Source: Solirubrobacteraceae bacterium (lineage in GTDB: Bacteria > Actinomycetota > Thermoleophilia > Solirubrobacterales > Solirubrobacteraceae). From it: DNA of 64,000 nucleotides. Positions 25,613 through 36,888 of this stretch are shown piece after piece (within the stretch, counting starts at the first letter, position 1; every line of letters starts with the position of its first letter). Below the pieces are notes generated by a model. The model was not told where the DNA came from. It saw nothing but the letters and a program-made list of their open reading frames with translations, and made no database searches. Location of the stretch: contig JAJCYD010000004.1 in NCBI GenBank assembly GCA_029263125.1, positions 62,001 to 126,000 of the forward strand. Reading direction: 5' to 3'. Position numbers and translations under genes: made by a program.

Positions 25613-28222
25613 TCAGTCGGCCGGAGGGGGCTCCTCGATCGTCGGCTGGTCCAGCGCGCCGCCGGGCTCGGCAGGGCCCTCCTCGTCGTCGGAGACCTCC
25701 GCCGCGCCGGCGCCGACCGTGGCCGGCACCTTCGTCGGCTCGACGACCGTCAGGGAGACCTCGCGGTCGTCCTCCTCGGGCGCCTTCTCGACCATGACCG
25801 TCGCGCCGGCGGGCAGCTCGGCCCGCAGGACGAAGTCCGCCAGCGGATCCTCGATGTAGCGCTGGATCGCGCGGCGCAGCGGCCGGGCGCCCATCGACGG
25901 GTCCCAGCCCTTGTCGACGAGCAGATCCTTGGCCTCGTCTGAGAGCTCCAGCTGCAGCCCGCGGTCGGCCATCGACTCGCGGATGCGACGCATCAGCAGG
26001 TCGACGATCTGGCGGATCTCCGCCTTCTGGAGCTTGTGGAAGACGATCACGTCGTCGATGCGGTTGAGGAACTCGGGCCGGAAGACCTTCTTCAGCTCGC
26101 CCATGATCCGGTTCTTCATGTCGTCGTAGGTGATGCCGGTCTCGTCGTCGGAGACCGCGAACCCGAGCGGCGTGTTGCGAGCGATCTCCGATGCGCCGAT
26201 GTTCGACGTCATGATCACGATCGCGTGGCGGAAGTCGACCGTGCGGCCCTGGGAGTCGGTCAGGCGCCCGTCCTCGAGGATCTGCAGGAGGATGTTGAAG
26301 ACGTCCGGGTGGGCCTTCTCGATCTCGTCGAGCAGCAGCACGCAGTACGGCTTGCGCCGGACCGCCTCCGTCAGCTGGCCACCCTCGTCGAAGCCGATGT
26401 AGCCCGGGGGCGAGCCCACCAGGCGCGACACGGAGTGCTTCTCCATGTACTCCGACATGTCGACGCGGGTCATGGCCTCCTCGTCGCCGAAGAGGAACTC
26501 CGCCAGCGTGCGCGCGAGCTCGGTCTTGCCGACGCCCGACGGGCCGAGGAACACGAACGAGCCCGTCGGCCGCTTGGGATCCTTCAGCCCCGCGCGGGAG
26601 CGGCGGATCGCCTTGGAGATGACCTCGACCGCGGCCTGCTGGCCGATGACGCGCTTGTGCAGCTCCTCCTCCATGCGCATGAGCTTCGCCGTCTCGGCCT
26701 CGGTGAGCTTGAAGACGGGGATGCCGGTCCACATCGAGACGATGTCGGCGATCTCCTCCTCGCCAATCGCCGGACGCTCGGTCTCGGCCTCGCCGGCCTC
26801 CCACTGCTCCTCCAGCTCGCGCTTCTTCTGCGTGAGCTGGCGCTCGGTGTCGCGGAGGTTTGCGGCCTTCTCGAACTCCTGCGACTCGATCGCCGTCTCC
26901 TTGTCGCGCCGCGTCGTCTCGATCTCCTCTTCGAGCTCGCGATAGACGGGTGGGGAGGTCATCGACTTGATGCGCATGCGCGACGCGGCCTCGTCGATGA
27001 GGTCGATCGCCTTGTCTGGCAGGAAGCGGTCGGAGATGTAGCGGTCGGCGAGCTCCGCCGCGGCCTCGAGGGCCTCGTCGGTGATCCTGACCTTGTGATG
27101 GGCCTCGTAGCGGTCGCGCAGGCCCTTGAGGATCTGCACGGTCTCCTCCGTCGAGGGCTGCTCGACGCGGATCTGCTGGAAGCGACGCTCCAGGGCGCTG
27201 TCGCGCTCGAGGTACTTGCGGTACTCCTCGAGCGTCGTCGCGCCGATCGTCTGCAGCTCGCCGCGGGCGAGCGCCGGCTTGAGGATCGAGGCCGCGTCGA
27301 TCGCGCCCTCGGCCGCGCCCGCGCCGACGAGGTTGTGCAGCTCGTCGATGAACAGGATGATGTCGCCGCGCTGGGTGATCTCCTTCATCACCTTCTTCAG
27401 GCGCTCCTCGAACTCGCCGCGGTACTTCGAGCCGGCGACCAGGGCCGCGAGGTCCAGCGTGTAGATCTGCTTGCCCTTCAGCAGCTCGGGCACGTCGGAC
27501 GTCGTGATGCGCTGAGCGAGGCCCTCGACGACGGCGGTCTTGCCGACGCCGGGCTCGCCGACGAGCACGGGGTTGTTCTTCGTGCGGCGCGAGAGGATCT
27601 GCATGATCCGTTCGATCTCGGTCTCGCGACCGACGACCGGATCGAGCTTGCCCTCCTCGGCGAGCTTGGTCAGGTTGCGCCCGAACTGGTCGAGCAGCTT
27701 GGAGGACTTCTTGCCCTCGCCCGACGCGCTGCCCGAGCTTCCGGCCCCTGCGCCCGCCGCGGCACCGGCGCCCTGGCGGCGACCGCCCGGACCGGACAGC
27801 ATCCGGATGACCTCGTTGCGGATCTTCTCGGAGTCCGCGTCGAAGTCCAGCAGGATGCGCGCTGCGACGCCCTCGTTCTCGCGGACGAGGCCGAGCAGGA
27901 TGTGCTCGGTGCCGATGTAGTTGTGGCCGAGACTCAACGCCTCGCGCAGCGCGAGCTCCAAGACCTTCTTGGCGCGCGGCGTGAAGGGGATCTGGCCGGA
28001 GGTGACCTCCTCGCCCGATCCGACGATCCGGACGACCTGGGCGCGTACACGCTCGACGGTGATGTCGAGGCTCTCGAGGACCCGCGCGGCGAGACCTTCC
28101 TCCTCACGGAGGAGGCCGAGCAGGATGTGCTCGGTCCCGATGTAGTTGTGCTTGAGCGTGCGCGCCTCTTCCTGCGCGAGAACGACCACCTGACGGGCTC
28201 GTTCTGTGAATCGCTCGAACAT
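25613..28222 (-). CDS. clpC: ATP-dependent Clp protease ATPase subunit ClpC
   Basis: An 869-residue Hsp100 unfoldase. Two N-terminal Clp repeats (both containing [13 protein letters not shown]) are followed by NBD1 (Walker A GEPGVGKT near 225; Walker [10 protein letters not shown]), a coiled middle domain with a UVR-like segment ([17 protein letters not shown]), NBD2 (GPSGVGKTE near 565; [13 protein letters not shown]) and the C-terminal D2 small domain. It feeds substrates to ClpP. ATG 28222 has GGAGG 9 bases upstream. No CtsR, HspR or CIRCE-type operator was seen in its 257-base upstream gap; a weak -10, TATAGA (28293-28288), is present. Confidence 0.96.
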   Translation of the reverse strand: MFERFTERARQVVVLAQEEARTLKHNYIGTEHILLGLLREEEGLAARVLESLDITVERVRAQVVRIVGSGEEVTSGQIPFTPRAKKVLELALREALSLGHNYIGTEHILLGLVRENEGVAARILLDFDADSEKIRNEVIRMLSGPGGRRQGAGAAAGAGAGSSGSASGEGKKSSKLLDQFGRNLTKLAEEGKLDPVVGRETEIERIMQILSRRTKNNPVLVGEPGVGKTAVVEGLAQRITTSDVPELLKGKQIYTLDLAALVAGSKYRGEFEERLKKVMKEITQRGDIILFIDELHNLVGAGAAEGAIDAASILKPALARGELQTIGATTLEEYRKYLERDSALERRFQQIRVEQPSTEETVQILKGLRDRYEAHHKVRITDEALEAAAELADRYISDRFLPDKAIDLIDEAASRMRIKSMTSPPVYRELEEEIETTRRDKETAIESQEFEKAANLRDTERQLTQKKRELEEQWEAGEAETERPAIGEEEIADIVSMWTGIPVFKLTEAETAKLMRMEEELHKRVIGQQAAVEVISKAIRRSRAGLKDPKRPTGSFVFLGPSGVGKTELARTLAEFLFGDEEAMTRVDMSEYMEKHSVSRLVGSPPGYIGFDEGGQLTEAVRRKPYCVLLLDEIEKAHPDVFNILLQILEDGRLTDSQGRTVDFRHAIVIMTSNIGASEIARNTPLGFAVSDDETGITYDDMKNRIMGELKKVFRPEFLNRIDDVIVFHKLQKAEIRQIVDLLMRRIRESMADRGLQLELSDEAKDLLVDKGWDPSMGARPLRRAIQRYIEDPLADFVLRAELPAGATVMVEKAPEEDDREVSLTVVEPTKVPATVGAGAAEVSDDEEGPAEPGGALDQPTIEEPPPAD

Positions 28223-28386
28223 TCTGCTGATCCCTCCTGCTGGGGCGGGGCCTCTAGCGTCGGTTCTGGCGTTGTCCGGATGGGCGTTCTATAACTGACG
28301 GAATACCCGACTCTCCATCCTTTCGGCTCCATCGACGAAACAGATGACTTGATCGGGAGAAGACCGGCGGAACGTCGTCAGTCTAC

Positions 28387-28416
28387 CAACGCACCTGACG
28401 GGTCCAAGGTGCGTTG
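28387..28416 (-). terminator. Hairpin terminator downstream of greA
   Basis: CAACGCACCT-N10-AGGTGCGTTG forms a perfect 10-bp stem 63 bases after the greA stop, before the clpC promoter region. No T-tract follows. Confidence 0.6.
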
Positions 28417-28479
28417 CCACACGGCGACGCCGCACAAACCGCCCGCGGGCCGCGGCATCGCCCCGCGGTCGACGTCGAG

Positions 28480-28959
28480 CTAGAGGCCGATGTCGATCTT
28501 CGTGATCTTGAACCGGACGTTCCTGCCATTGGGCAGGGCGACGTCGACGATGTCGTTGCGCTTGCGACCCAGCAGCGCCTTGCCGACGGGCGACTCGTAG
28601 GACAGCCGTTCCGGCGGCTTGGCCTCGGGCGACCCGACGATCGTGAACTTCTGCGTCTTGCCGGTCTGCTCGTTCTTGACGTTGACGATCGAACCGACCT
28701 GGACGACGTCGGTCGAGACGTCCTCGGCCGCCACCACCGTGGCCGACCGCAGGCGATCCTCGACCTGCGCGATGCGCGCCTCGAGCATGGCCTGCTCATT
28801 CTTGGCGTCGTCGTACTCGGAGTTCTCGGTGATGTCGCCGAACTCGCGGGCCTCCTTGATGCGCTGAGCGACCTCACGGCGCTTGTCGCCCTGGAGGTGA
28901 GCAAGCTCGACCTTGAGCTTCTCGAGACCGACTGTGGTGAGGATGACGTCTTTGGGCAT
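28480..28959 (-). CDS. greA: Transcription elongation factor GreA
   Basis: A 159-residue factor that rescues backtracked RNA polymerase. The N-terminal coiled coil carries the catalytic acidic tip GDITENSEYDDAKNEQ, where two acidic residues position Mg2+ in the polymerase channel. The C-terminal FKBP-like domain has SYESPVGKALLGRKRND. Start ATG 28959 follows a GGGAG site. An upstream TATCCT near 29034 could be a -10, leaving a long leader. Confidence 0.96.
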   Translation of the reverse strand: MPKDVILTTVGLEKLKVELAHLQGDKRREVAQRIKEAREFGDITENSEYDDAKNEQAMLEARIAQVEDRLRSATVVAAEDVSTDVVQVGSIVNVKNEQTGKTQKFTIVGSPEAKPPERLSYESPVGKALLGRKRNDIVDVALPNGRNVRFKITKIDIGL

Positions 28960-29079
28960 GGCTCCCGGGGGCTCGTGCGGCGGCTGTGATTTCCGACCCC
29001 AGCGGGCGGGAGTTCGGCGGTTGGCGCGCGAGAGGATAGCAAGGGTCCAGACCCCACCTGAACGGCCGTCGCGGAGCGC

Positions 29080-29844
29080 TCAGGCGTTTCGCTCGTGCAG
29101 CAACCGCAGCCCCGTCAGCGTCAGCAGATCATCGACCTCGTCGATCAGCTCGGTGAAGGGAACGATGGAGTGCGCCAGCCCGCCGGTGGCGACGACGTCG
29201 GTGTCCTCGCCGAGCTCGTCGAACACGCGCGTCAGGATGCCGTCGATCGCCCCGGCGAAGCCGTAGACGACCCCCGAGCGGATCGCGTCGACGGTGCTCT
29301 TGCCGATGACGGCCTTCGGCGGCGCGAGATCGATCGTCGGCAGCCGTGCTCCGCGCGAGGTCAGCGCCGCGAGCGAGATCTCCACGCCGGGCACGAGGAT
29401 CCCGCCGAGGAAGTCCCCGTTCGCGCCGACGATGTCGAAGTTCACCGACGTGCCGAAGTCCACGCAGACGGCGGGCCCGCCGAAGCGCTCGCGGATCGCG
29501 ACGGCGTTGGCCAGGCGGTCGGCCCCGATCTCGTGCGGATTGTCATAGCGCAGCGCCATCCCGGTCTTCAGGCCCGGACCGACGGCGATCATGCTGCTGG
29601 CCAGGTAGCGCTCGCCCATCGCCAGCCATTCGCGCTCCAGCGCCGGGACCGTCGACGAGACGATCGACGAGCTGATGTCGGCCAGCCCGACCCCGCGCAG
29701 CTCGAGCAGGTTGCGCATGACCGCGCCGATCTCGTCGGCTGTGGACTCGGGCACCGTCGCGAAGCGCCAGTGCTCGACGAGCCGGCCGTCCGCAAACGTG
29801 CCGAAGTGCGTCTGGGTGTTGCCGACGTCGACCGCGAGCAGCAT
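29080..29844 (-). CDS. coaX: Type III pantothenate kinase
   Basis: A 254-residue ASKHA-fold kinase that phosphorylates pantothenate, the first committed step to CoA. The phosphate-binding loop DVGNTQTHFG is at the N-terminus. The catalytic/pantothenate segment PHEIGADRLANAV, the second phosphate motif VCVDFGTSVNFDIV and VVATGGLAHSI are all present. Start ATG 29844 (MLLAVDVGN) is the family start. It lies 16 bases after the haem-oxygenase-like gene. Confidence 0.95.
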   Translation of the reverse strand: MLLAVDVGNTQTHFGTFADGRLVEHWRFATVPESTADEIGAVMRNLLELRGVGLADISSSIVSSTVPALEREWLAMGERYLASSMIAVGPGLKTGMALRYDNPHEIGADRLANAVAIRERFGGPAVCVDFGTSVNFDIVGANGDFLGGILVPGVEISLAALTSRGARLPTIDLAPPKAVIGKSTVDAIRSGVVYGFAGAIDGILTRVFDELGEDTDVVATGGLAHSIVPFTELIDEVDDLLTLTGLRLLHERNA

Positions 29845-29860
29845 TGCCGCCGCCCGGCCG

Positions 29861-30643
29861 TCAGCCCTGCTGCGCGGCGCGGGCGAGCTCCACCAGCGCG
29901 GCCGTTGCCGGACGCATGTCGGCGCCCTTCTCAAGCGGCTCGGCGAAGAGCGCGCGCGTCGCCGCCGACTGGCCGGCGCCCGTGCACGCGAGATCGATCC
30001 CATAGCGGTCGATGCCGGTGCAGTAGGCCGACACCGCGCCGCGAGCGCCGGTCAGCTCGCGCGCGATCAGCAGCAGGCCCGTGGCGTGATCGGCGTTGAG
30101 GTGGTCGACGGCCTTGGCCGCGCCGGCGGCCGTCGGATCGGGCTCGGCGTATCCGTACTCGCCGCGGTCGATCGTGTCCATGCGCGCGAAGCCACCCACC
30201 CAGCGCACCCGCTGGACCTCCAGCACCCACAGCGTGAAGTCCTCCCAGCCGGCGTACAGGCGAGCTCCGGGCACCGCGGCGACGTGCGCCTCGAAGGCCT
30301 CCTCGGCACGGTCGCCCTGCGGTCGCACGCACGTGCCGCCGAGGGTGATGCGCGGCAGGTCGAGCGGATCGCCATCGGCCTTGGGGTCGTTGACCGCCAG
30401 GCTGGCGCGCGGGTCTGCGAGCAGGTTGCGGCCATGCTGGGCCATGCTGGAGACCAGCAGAACAGGATCGCCGCCGGCTGTCGGGCCGTAGACGACCAGC
30501 GAGCACCACGGATCTCCGCCCTCGCCGACCGTCGCGAGGTGGCCCACCGCCATCTGCGAGACGAGCGTGCGCGCCTCCTCAGCGGGGCTGCGGCGGCCGC
30601 TGTAGTCGGGCTGGTCTGGGGAGTCGCTGCCGTGGTCGCTCAT
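29861..30643 (-). CDS. HugZ-like flavin-fold protein with DUF2470 domain
   Basis: A 260-residue protein. Residues 15-160 form a split-barrel pyridoxamine-phosphate-oxidase-like domain (VSQMAVGHLATVGEGGDPW, LVSSMAQHGRNLLADPRASL). The C-terminus is DUF2470 (AVDHLNADHATGLLLIARE), as in HugZ haem oxygenases. Haem degradation is possible but not shown; the haem-ligand His is not obvious. ATG 30643 is preferred because TAGCGT (30658-30653) lies 9 bases upstream, suggesting leaderless transcription; GTG 30652 is the alternative. Confidence 0.8.
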   Translation of the reverse strand: MSDHGSDSPDQPDYSGRRSPAEEARTLVSQMAVGHLATVGEGGDPWCSLVVYGPTAGGDPVLLVSSMAQHGRNLLADPRASLAVNDPKADGDPLDLPRITLGGTCVRPQGDRAEEAFEAHVAAVPGARLYAGWEDFTLWVLEVQRVRWVGGFARMDTIDRGEYGYAEPDPTAAGAAKAVDHLNADHATGLLLIARELTGARGAVSAYCTGIDRYGIDLACTGAGQSAATRALFAEPLEKGADMRPATAALVELARAAQQG

Positions 30644-30659
30644 ACGGCTCACACGCTAC

Positions 30660-31157
30660 TCAGGTCGCGAGCGGCGGACCACCACGACGCACGCCTTCGG
30701 TCACGGGGAGGCGGGCGAGCGCGTCGGCCAGGCGGTCGCCGGCCGGCGTCTGAAGGTCGAAGTCGAGCTCCAGCAGCGGAATCAGGACGAAACGCCGCGC
30801 GAGCACCTGCTCGTGGGGCAGCGACAGGCGCTCGTGGTGCAGCTCGACGTCTCCCAGCAGCAGGACGTCGACGTCGATCGGGCGCGGTCCGTGGCGCGGG
30901 CCGCCGGCCGCACGCCCCAGCTCGCGCTCGACGGCCTTGCAGGCATCCAGCAGCGCGATCGGCCGCGACGCCGTCTCGACTCGCAGGCACGCGTTGAGGA
31001 AGTCCGGCTGGTCGAGGATCTCGCCGACGGGATCGGTCTCGTAGGTGCAGGAGCTCTTCAGCGGCGTCACGCCGTGTGCCGCCAGCGCGTGCACCGCGGC
31101 CTGCAGATGGGCGCGGCGGTCGCCGACGTTGGAGCCCAGCCCGAGGTAGCCGATCAC
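30660..31157 (-). CDS. folK: 6-hydroxymethyl-7,8-dihydropterin pyrophosphokinase
   Basis: A 165-residue HPPK. It transfers pyrophosphate from ATP to hydroxymethyl-dihydropterin. Family signatures: GYLGLGSNVGDRRAHLQ, YETDPVG, QPDFLNACLRVET and the Mg2+-binding RHGPRPIDVDVLLLG. GTG 31157 lies 10 bases after folB; an earlier GTG at 31193 overlaps folB. It belongs to the folP-folB-folK cluster. Confidence 0.93.
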   Translation of the reverse strand: MIGYLGLGSNVGDRRAHLQAAVHALAAHGVTPLKSSCTYETDPVGEILDQPDFLNACLRVETASRPIALLDACKAVERELGRAAGGPRHGPRPIDVDVLLLGDVELHHERLSLPHEQVLARRFVLIPLLELDFDLQTPAGDRLADALARLPVTEGVRRGGPPLAT

Positions 31158-31167
31158 CGTACGAGGG

Positions 31168-31617
31168 TCAGTCGTCGAGCTCTTCCAGCTCACGCCAGAC
31201 CTCGACCGAGACGCTCTCGACGGGCAGCGGGATCGGCGGCTCGGGCTTTGAGGTCTTCACCGAGATCGCCAGCGCGTCGAAGTCCTTGAGCAGGCGGTCG
31301 GCGATCGCCGCGCACAGCCGCTCCAGCGTCTTGTCCGAGCGCTGGGTGGCGACGAGCGCCGCGACCTCGCAGACGCGCCCGTAGTCCACCGTGTCCTGGA
31401 CGCGATCGGTGACGGTCGCGTCGGCCTCGCCGAGCTCCAGGCGGATGTCGAGGATCAGCCGCTGCCCGACGTCGCGCTCGGCGGCGCTCACGCCGTGGTG
31501 GGTGTAGAGCGACAGCCCGTTGACCTCGACGGTCACCACGGTCTGCACGCGATCCTCGCGATCGAAGTCCTCGTCGTCCAGCGGTCCGTCTAGGTCGTCG
31601 TCGTCATCGTCGTCCAC
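31168..31617 (-). CDS. folB: Dihydroneopterin aldolase with acidic N-terminal extension
   Basis: A 149-residue reading, of which about residues 27-149 are the folB domain: VNGLSLYTHHGVSAAERDVGQRL, VDYGRVCEVA, LERLCAAIADRLL and VKTSKPEPPI. It converts dihydroneopterin to hydroxymethyl-dihydropterin. The first 23 residues are almost all Asp/Glu (seven Asp in a row) and overlap the folP 3' end by 28 bases; GTG codons near 31549 could be the true start. If real, the acidic tail is unusual for the family. Confidence 0.9.
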   Translation of the reverse strand: MDDDDDDDLDGPLDDEDFDREDRVQTVVTVEVNGLSLYTHHGVSAAERDVGQRLILDIRLELGEADATVTDRVQDTVDYGRVCEVAALVATQRSDKTLERLCAAIADRLLKDFDALAISVKTSKPEPPIPLPVESVSVEVWRELEELDD

Positions 31618-32423
31618 GAGCCGCGCAACGTAGCAGCCGCGACGCGCAGGGCATCGTGCGCGGGGCCGACGTCGTGGACGCGGAAGATGCTCGCGCCGGC
31701 CGCCAGGGCGAGAACGTTCGTCGCGAGTGTTCCCGCGATCCGGTCGCCGGTCTCGCGGCCCGTGATCGTGCCGAGGAACGACTTGCGCGACGTTCCGATC
31801 ACCAACGGACGGCCGAGTGCGGCGAGCTCGTCCAGGCGCGCCAGCAGCTGGAGGTTGTGGTCGATCGTCTTGCCGAATCCGATGCCCGGATCAAGCCAGA
31901 CGCGCCGCTCGTCGATCCCCGCCGCGACCGCGACCGCCAGGCGCTCGCGCAGAAACGCCACGACGTCGGCGACGACGTCGTCGTAGCGAGGCTCGCGCTG
32001 CATCGTGCGCGGCTCGCCGAGCATGTGCATGAGCACGCAGCAGCAGCCGCGCTCGGCGAGCAGCGCGGCCATCCGCGGGTCTGCGCGCAGCGCCGTGACG
32101 TCGTTGACGATCGACGCGCCCGCGTCCAGCGCCGCCTGCGCGACGCGCGCCTTGGAGGTGTCGATCGACAACCTCGCGCCGCAGCCCCGAAGACCCTCCA
32201 GCACCGGCAGCACCCGGCGCAGCTCCTCGACCTCGTCGACCGGCTCGGCGCCCGGCCGCGTGGACTCGCCGCCCACGTCGAGGATCGCGGCGCCATCGCG
32301 CACCAGCGCGTGCCCGTGAGCGATCGCCGCGTCCGGATCGAGGTTCAGGCCGCCATCGGAGAAGGAGTCCGGGGTGACGTTGACAATCCCCATGACGACG
32401 GGATCGGGGACGTTCGCCGTCAT
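31590..32423 (-). CDS. folP: Dihydropteroate synthase
   Basis: A 277-residue TIM-barrel enzyme that joins hydroxymethyl-dihydropterin pyrophosphate to p-aminobenzoate; the sulfonamide target. Signatures: VMGIVNVTPDSFSDGG, ILDVGGESTRPGAEPV, SIDTSKARVAQAAL, IVNDVTAL and the phosphate-binding GTSRKSFLG. The C-terminal TTMTTTT comes from the GAC repeat shared with the folB start. folE, often upstream in such clusters, is absent here; 43 bases separate folP from ftsH. Confidence 0.95.
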   Translation of the reverse strand: MTANVPDPVVMGIVNVTPDSFSDGGLNLDPDAAIAHGHALVRDGAAILDVGGESTRPGAEPVDEVEELRRVLPVLEGLRGCGARLSIDTSKARVAQAALDAGASIVNDVTALRADPRMAALLAERGCCCVLMHMLGEPRTMQREPRYDDVVADVVAFLRERLAVAVAAGIDERRVWLDPGIGFGKTIDHNLQLLARLDELAALGRPLVIGTSRKSFLGTITGRETGDRIAGTLATNVLALAAGASIFRVHDVGPAHDALRVAAATLRGSWTTMTTTT

Positions 32424-32466
32424 CGCCGTGTTCGAGCGCCGGCGTCTCGCGCCGGGCGTGCGACCC

Positions 32467-34439
<1,973 letters not shown>

Positions 34440-34443
<4 letters not shown>

Positions 34444-34466
34444 GCTGAGGTTTTCCGGGCGGACAT
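34440..34466 (-). CDS. Putative 8-codon upstream leader frame coupled to ftsH
   Basis: ATG 34466 opens an eight-residue frame (MSARKTSA) whose TGA overlaps the ftsH GTG by two bases. Its ATG lies 9 bases after a -10-like TAGGCT (34481-34476), so ribosomes could start at the mRNA 5' end and re-initiate at ftsH. No conservation evidence is available here. Confidence 0.4.
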
Positions 34467-34475
34467 GAAGCAGTG

Positions 34476-34481
34476 AGCCTA
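34476..34481 (-). promoter_or_regulatory. -10 element of the ftsH leader
   Basis: TAGGCT fits TANNNT, 9 bases before the leader ATG. No convincing -35 was found. Confidence 0.4.
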
Positions 34482-34545
34482 GCAAGTGCCGCCGGCGGTC
34501 CTGACCGTTGGTCGGGACGTGCCAGGTATGGATCAGCCCGCGCGG

Positions 34546-35079
34546 TCAGGCGCCTTCGACGAGTGCCGCGACGTAGGGAAGGTTGCGGTAGCGCTCGCCG
34601 TGATCGAGGCCGTAGCCGATGACGAAGCGGTTGGGGATCTCGAAGCCGACGTAGCGCGGCTCGACGGAGACCTTGCGCCGTTCGGGCTTGGTCAGCAGCG
34701 CGCAGACCTCGATCGACTTCGGGTCGCGGGCGCCGAGGTTGCGCAGCAGGTACTGCAGTGTCAGGCCGGAGTCGACGATGTCCTCGACGATCAGCACGTG
34801 ACGACCGTCGATCGGCGCGTCGAGGTCCTTGAGGATCCGCACGACGCCGGAGGAGTCGGTCGTCGAGCCATAGCTGGCGACCGCCATGAAGTCCAGCTCA
34901 CATGGCACGTCGATGTGGCGCATGAGGTCCGACAAGAAGAAGACCGCGCCCTTCAGCACCCCGACCAGCAGCAGATCGCGGCCGTGGTAGTCCTCCGTGA
35001 TCTGGGCTCCCAGCTCGCGCACCCGGCGGGAGAGGTCATCGGGCTGGACGAGGATCTCCCCCACGGCGTCGTCGCGCAT
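34546..35079 (-). CDS. hpt: Hypoxanthine(-guanine) phosphoribosyltransferase
   Basis: A 177-residue type I PRTase for purine salvage. The PRPP-binding motif is LIVEDIVDSGLTL; LVGVLKGAVFFLSDL and ASYGSTTDSSG form the flexible and PPi loops, and VGFEIPNRFVIGYGLD contacts the base. ATG 35079 is preceded by a -10-like TACACT (35094-35089) at 9 bases, suggesting a leaderless start. tilS-hpt-ftsH is a common Gram-positive order. Confidence 0.95.
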   Translation of the reverse strand: MRDDAVGEILVQPDDLSRRVRELGAQITEDYHGRDLLLVGVLKGAVFFLSDLMRHIDVPCELDFMAVASYGSTTDSSGVVRILKDLDAPIDGRHVLIVEDIVDSGLTLQYLLRNLGARDPKSIEVCALLTKPERRKVSVEPRYVGFEIPNRFVIGYGLDHGERYRNLPYVAALVEGA

Positions 35080-35132
35080 GCCCGTCGCAGTGTAAGCGGC
35101 CGTGCTGGCGCGCCGAACACCGCGCTCGTGGG

Positions 35133-36110
35133 CTACGGCCCATCGGGCGTTCCAACGGCCTCGCTGGGCTGCGGCGCGGCCCGCCCCGGCGGCGTTAGGT
35201 CGACGCGCAGCACGCCGCGGCTCACGATGGCGCGAGCGCCGTCGCCGAGGTCAAGCGCCCCGTCACCGAGCGCGAGGATGTCGGGCAGGCGGCTCGCGGC
35301 GCGAGCGCACAGGCGCTCCGCGGCATCCTCGGCCAGGCGTCGCACGACGAGCCGGGCGAGCGCTGGAGGCAGCGCGGCGAGATGGTCGACCGCGATGTGG
35401 TCGCGACCGGCCAGGGCGGTCGCGACGACCTCGTCGAGCACCGCCGCCTCCTCGCGCAGCAGCTCGGCGGTGCGCACGACGTTCGCCTCTGCCGCCGGAT
35501 GCAGCTCTCGCAGGGCTGGGACGAGTCCCGCGCGGGCGCGATTGCGTGCGTAGCCGGGATCGGAGTTCGACACGTCCTCGCACCACGCGAGAGCACGGGC
35601 GACACAGTGGGCCGCCGTCTGCTGACGCGTGACACCCAGCAACGGCCGCAGCAGCAGACCGTCGCGCGCGCTCATACCCAGCAGCGCCCGCCGGCCCGGT
35701 GAGGCAGCGAGGCGGTACAGGACGGTCTCCGCCTGGTCGGAGGCCGTGTGCCCCGTCGCCAGCAACGCGCCGCGGGCGGTCGCCAGGCGCGCTCCCACGC
35801 CGAGCCGGACATCGCGCGCCCACGCCTGCAAGTTGCCGGCGTCCTGCGGGCGATGGGCTGCGTGCAGCTGGAATGCCACCTCGAAGCGCTCGCAGAGCTC
35901 TTCGCAATGTGACTGGTCGTCGCCCGCCTGGGCGCGCAGGCCGTAGTTGACGTGCAGCGCCGCCACCGAGGCCGCGCCGACGAGGCGGACCGCGATGTCC
36001 AACAGGCAGACCGAGTCGCGCCCGCCCGACAGCAGAACGACGACCGGCCGCCCCGCCGGGAGCAGCCCTGTCGCCGCAACCCGCTCGAGCAGATCGTCGG
36101 TCGGTCCCAT
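35133..36110 (-). CDS. tilS: tRNA(Ile)-lysidine synthetase
   Basis: A 325-residue N-type ATP pyrophosphatase. The P-loop is VVVLLSGGRDSVCLLD near residue 25. HVNYGLRAQAGDDQSHCEELC, LATGHTASDQAETVLYRLA and RPLLGVTRQQTAAHC are typical of TilS. It adds lysine to C34 of the AUA-reading tRNA-Ile, so it is essential. The C-terminal domain is short. ATG 36110 was chosen because upstream in-frame sequence (to 36581) is not TilS-like. Confidence 0.93.
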   Translation of the reverse strand: MGPTDDLLERVAATGLLPAGRPVVVLLSGGRDSVCLLDIAVRLVGAASVAALHVNYGLRAQAGDDQSHCEELCERFEVAFQLHAAHRPQDAGNLQAWARDVRLGVGARLATARGALLATGHTASDQAETVLYRLAASPGRRALLGMSARDGLLLRPLLGVTRQQTAAHCVARALAWCEDVSNSDPGYARNRARAGLVPALRELHPAAEANVVRTAELLREEAAVLDEVVATALAGRDHIAVDHLAALPPALARLVVRRLAEDAAERLCARAASRLPDILALGDGALDLGDGARAIVSRGVLRVDLTPPGRAAPQPSEAVGTPDGP

Positions 36111-36189
36111 CGGGGCGAGTCTAGGGTCCTCCGATCGTGGCTTGGGCGTCACCGCACCGGATGCCGACGGCTGACCGCGATCGGACCGC

Positions 36190-36219
36190 TTGACCGCGGC
36201 TGTGAGCGCGGGATAGGGT
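36190..36219 (+). promoter_or_regulatory. Promoter of a leaderless lipoprotein gene
   Basis: TTGACC (36190-36195), 18-bp spacer, TAGGGT (36214-36219), then GTG 6 bases later. The -35 matches the consensus at five of six positions, which supports leaderless transcription. Confidence 0.65.
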
Positions 36220-36225
36220 CGGCGC

Positions 36226-36723
36226 GTGTCGCTCCGCCCCCTCGTCGTAGCGATGCTGGCCGGCAGCGCGCTGGCCGCGGGATGTGGTGAGTCGGGTTCG
36301 GAAGGCTCCAAGGAGCGCTTCATCGCCGACGGTGACAAGCTTTGCGCGAACCTCGCGAAGCGGGCGAGAGTGCTGCTGGACAATCCCGTCTCCTCGACCC
36401 CGGAGGAAACGCTGGCCAGCGTCAGCGTCCTTCGAGAACTCGCGCGGGATCTCAGTGCCGTCCTCGCCAAGGATCCGCCCTCCGGCGACGAGGACGCCAC
36501 GCAGTTGGTCAGCGACGCCAAGCGGCTCGCGAGCCTCGCGCGCGCCCAGAAGGTCGTCGCGAAGGAGATCCTTGCCGCCATCGAGGCCGGCGACGTGGCG
36601 CGCGTGCAACGGCTTGGAAGCGCCTTCGACCGCGTCGCACAGGGTCGTCAGACGAAGCTCGCCAACCAGCTCGACGCCCGCATGCGCGCATACGGCTTCA
36701 AGAACTGCGGCCGCAGCAACTAG
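36226..36723 (+). CDS. Putative lipoprotein, helical
   Basis: A 165-residue exported protein with a short signal and lipobox ALAAGC (Cys 20). The mature part is alpha-helical and charged (ARVLLDNPVSSTPEETLASVS, ARDLSAVLAKDPPSGDEDAT) with a Cys near each end. No family recognised. The start is GTG placed 6 bases after a -10. Divergent from tilS. Confidence 0.75.
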   Translation: MSLRPLVVAMLAGSALAAGCGESGSEGSKERFIADGDKLCANLAKRARVLLDNPVSSTPEETLASVSVLRELARDLSAVLAKDPPSGDEDATQLVSDAKRLASLARAQKVVAKEILAAIEAGDVARVQRLGSAFDRVAQGRQTKLANQLDARMRAYGFKNCGRSN

Positions 36724-36888
36724 CACACGCGGACCGCCGCCAGCCACACTCGTCGAGCGTCGAGAACAGCCAACGCACCGCGTCGGTCGATATCGATGTC
36801 GCGTGGTCGCGCGAGGCGGGTCTAGAGGGTGACCCCTAGGGATCATTCCCGATGGTCAGCCGGCCCGATCGAGCCGAGACTGTCACGC

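Noticed and set aside
26036-28294. Long plus-strand frame opposite clpC, and a similar one opposite ftsH (32374-34476)
   Set aside because: Low-complexity products that overlap well-defined AAA+ genes codon by codon.
28223-28386. HspR, CtsR or CIRCE heat-shock operator before clpC
   Set aside because: None of the known inverted repeats is present; only a weak -10 was found.
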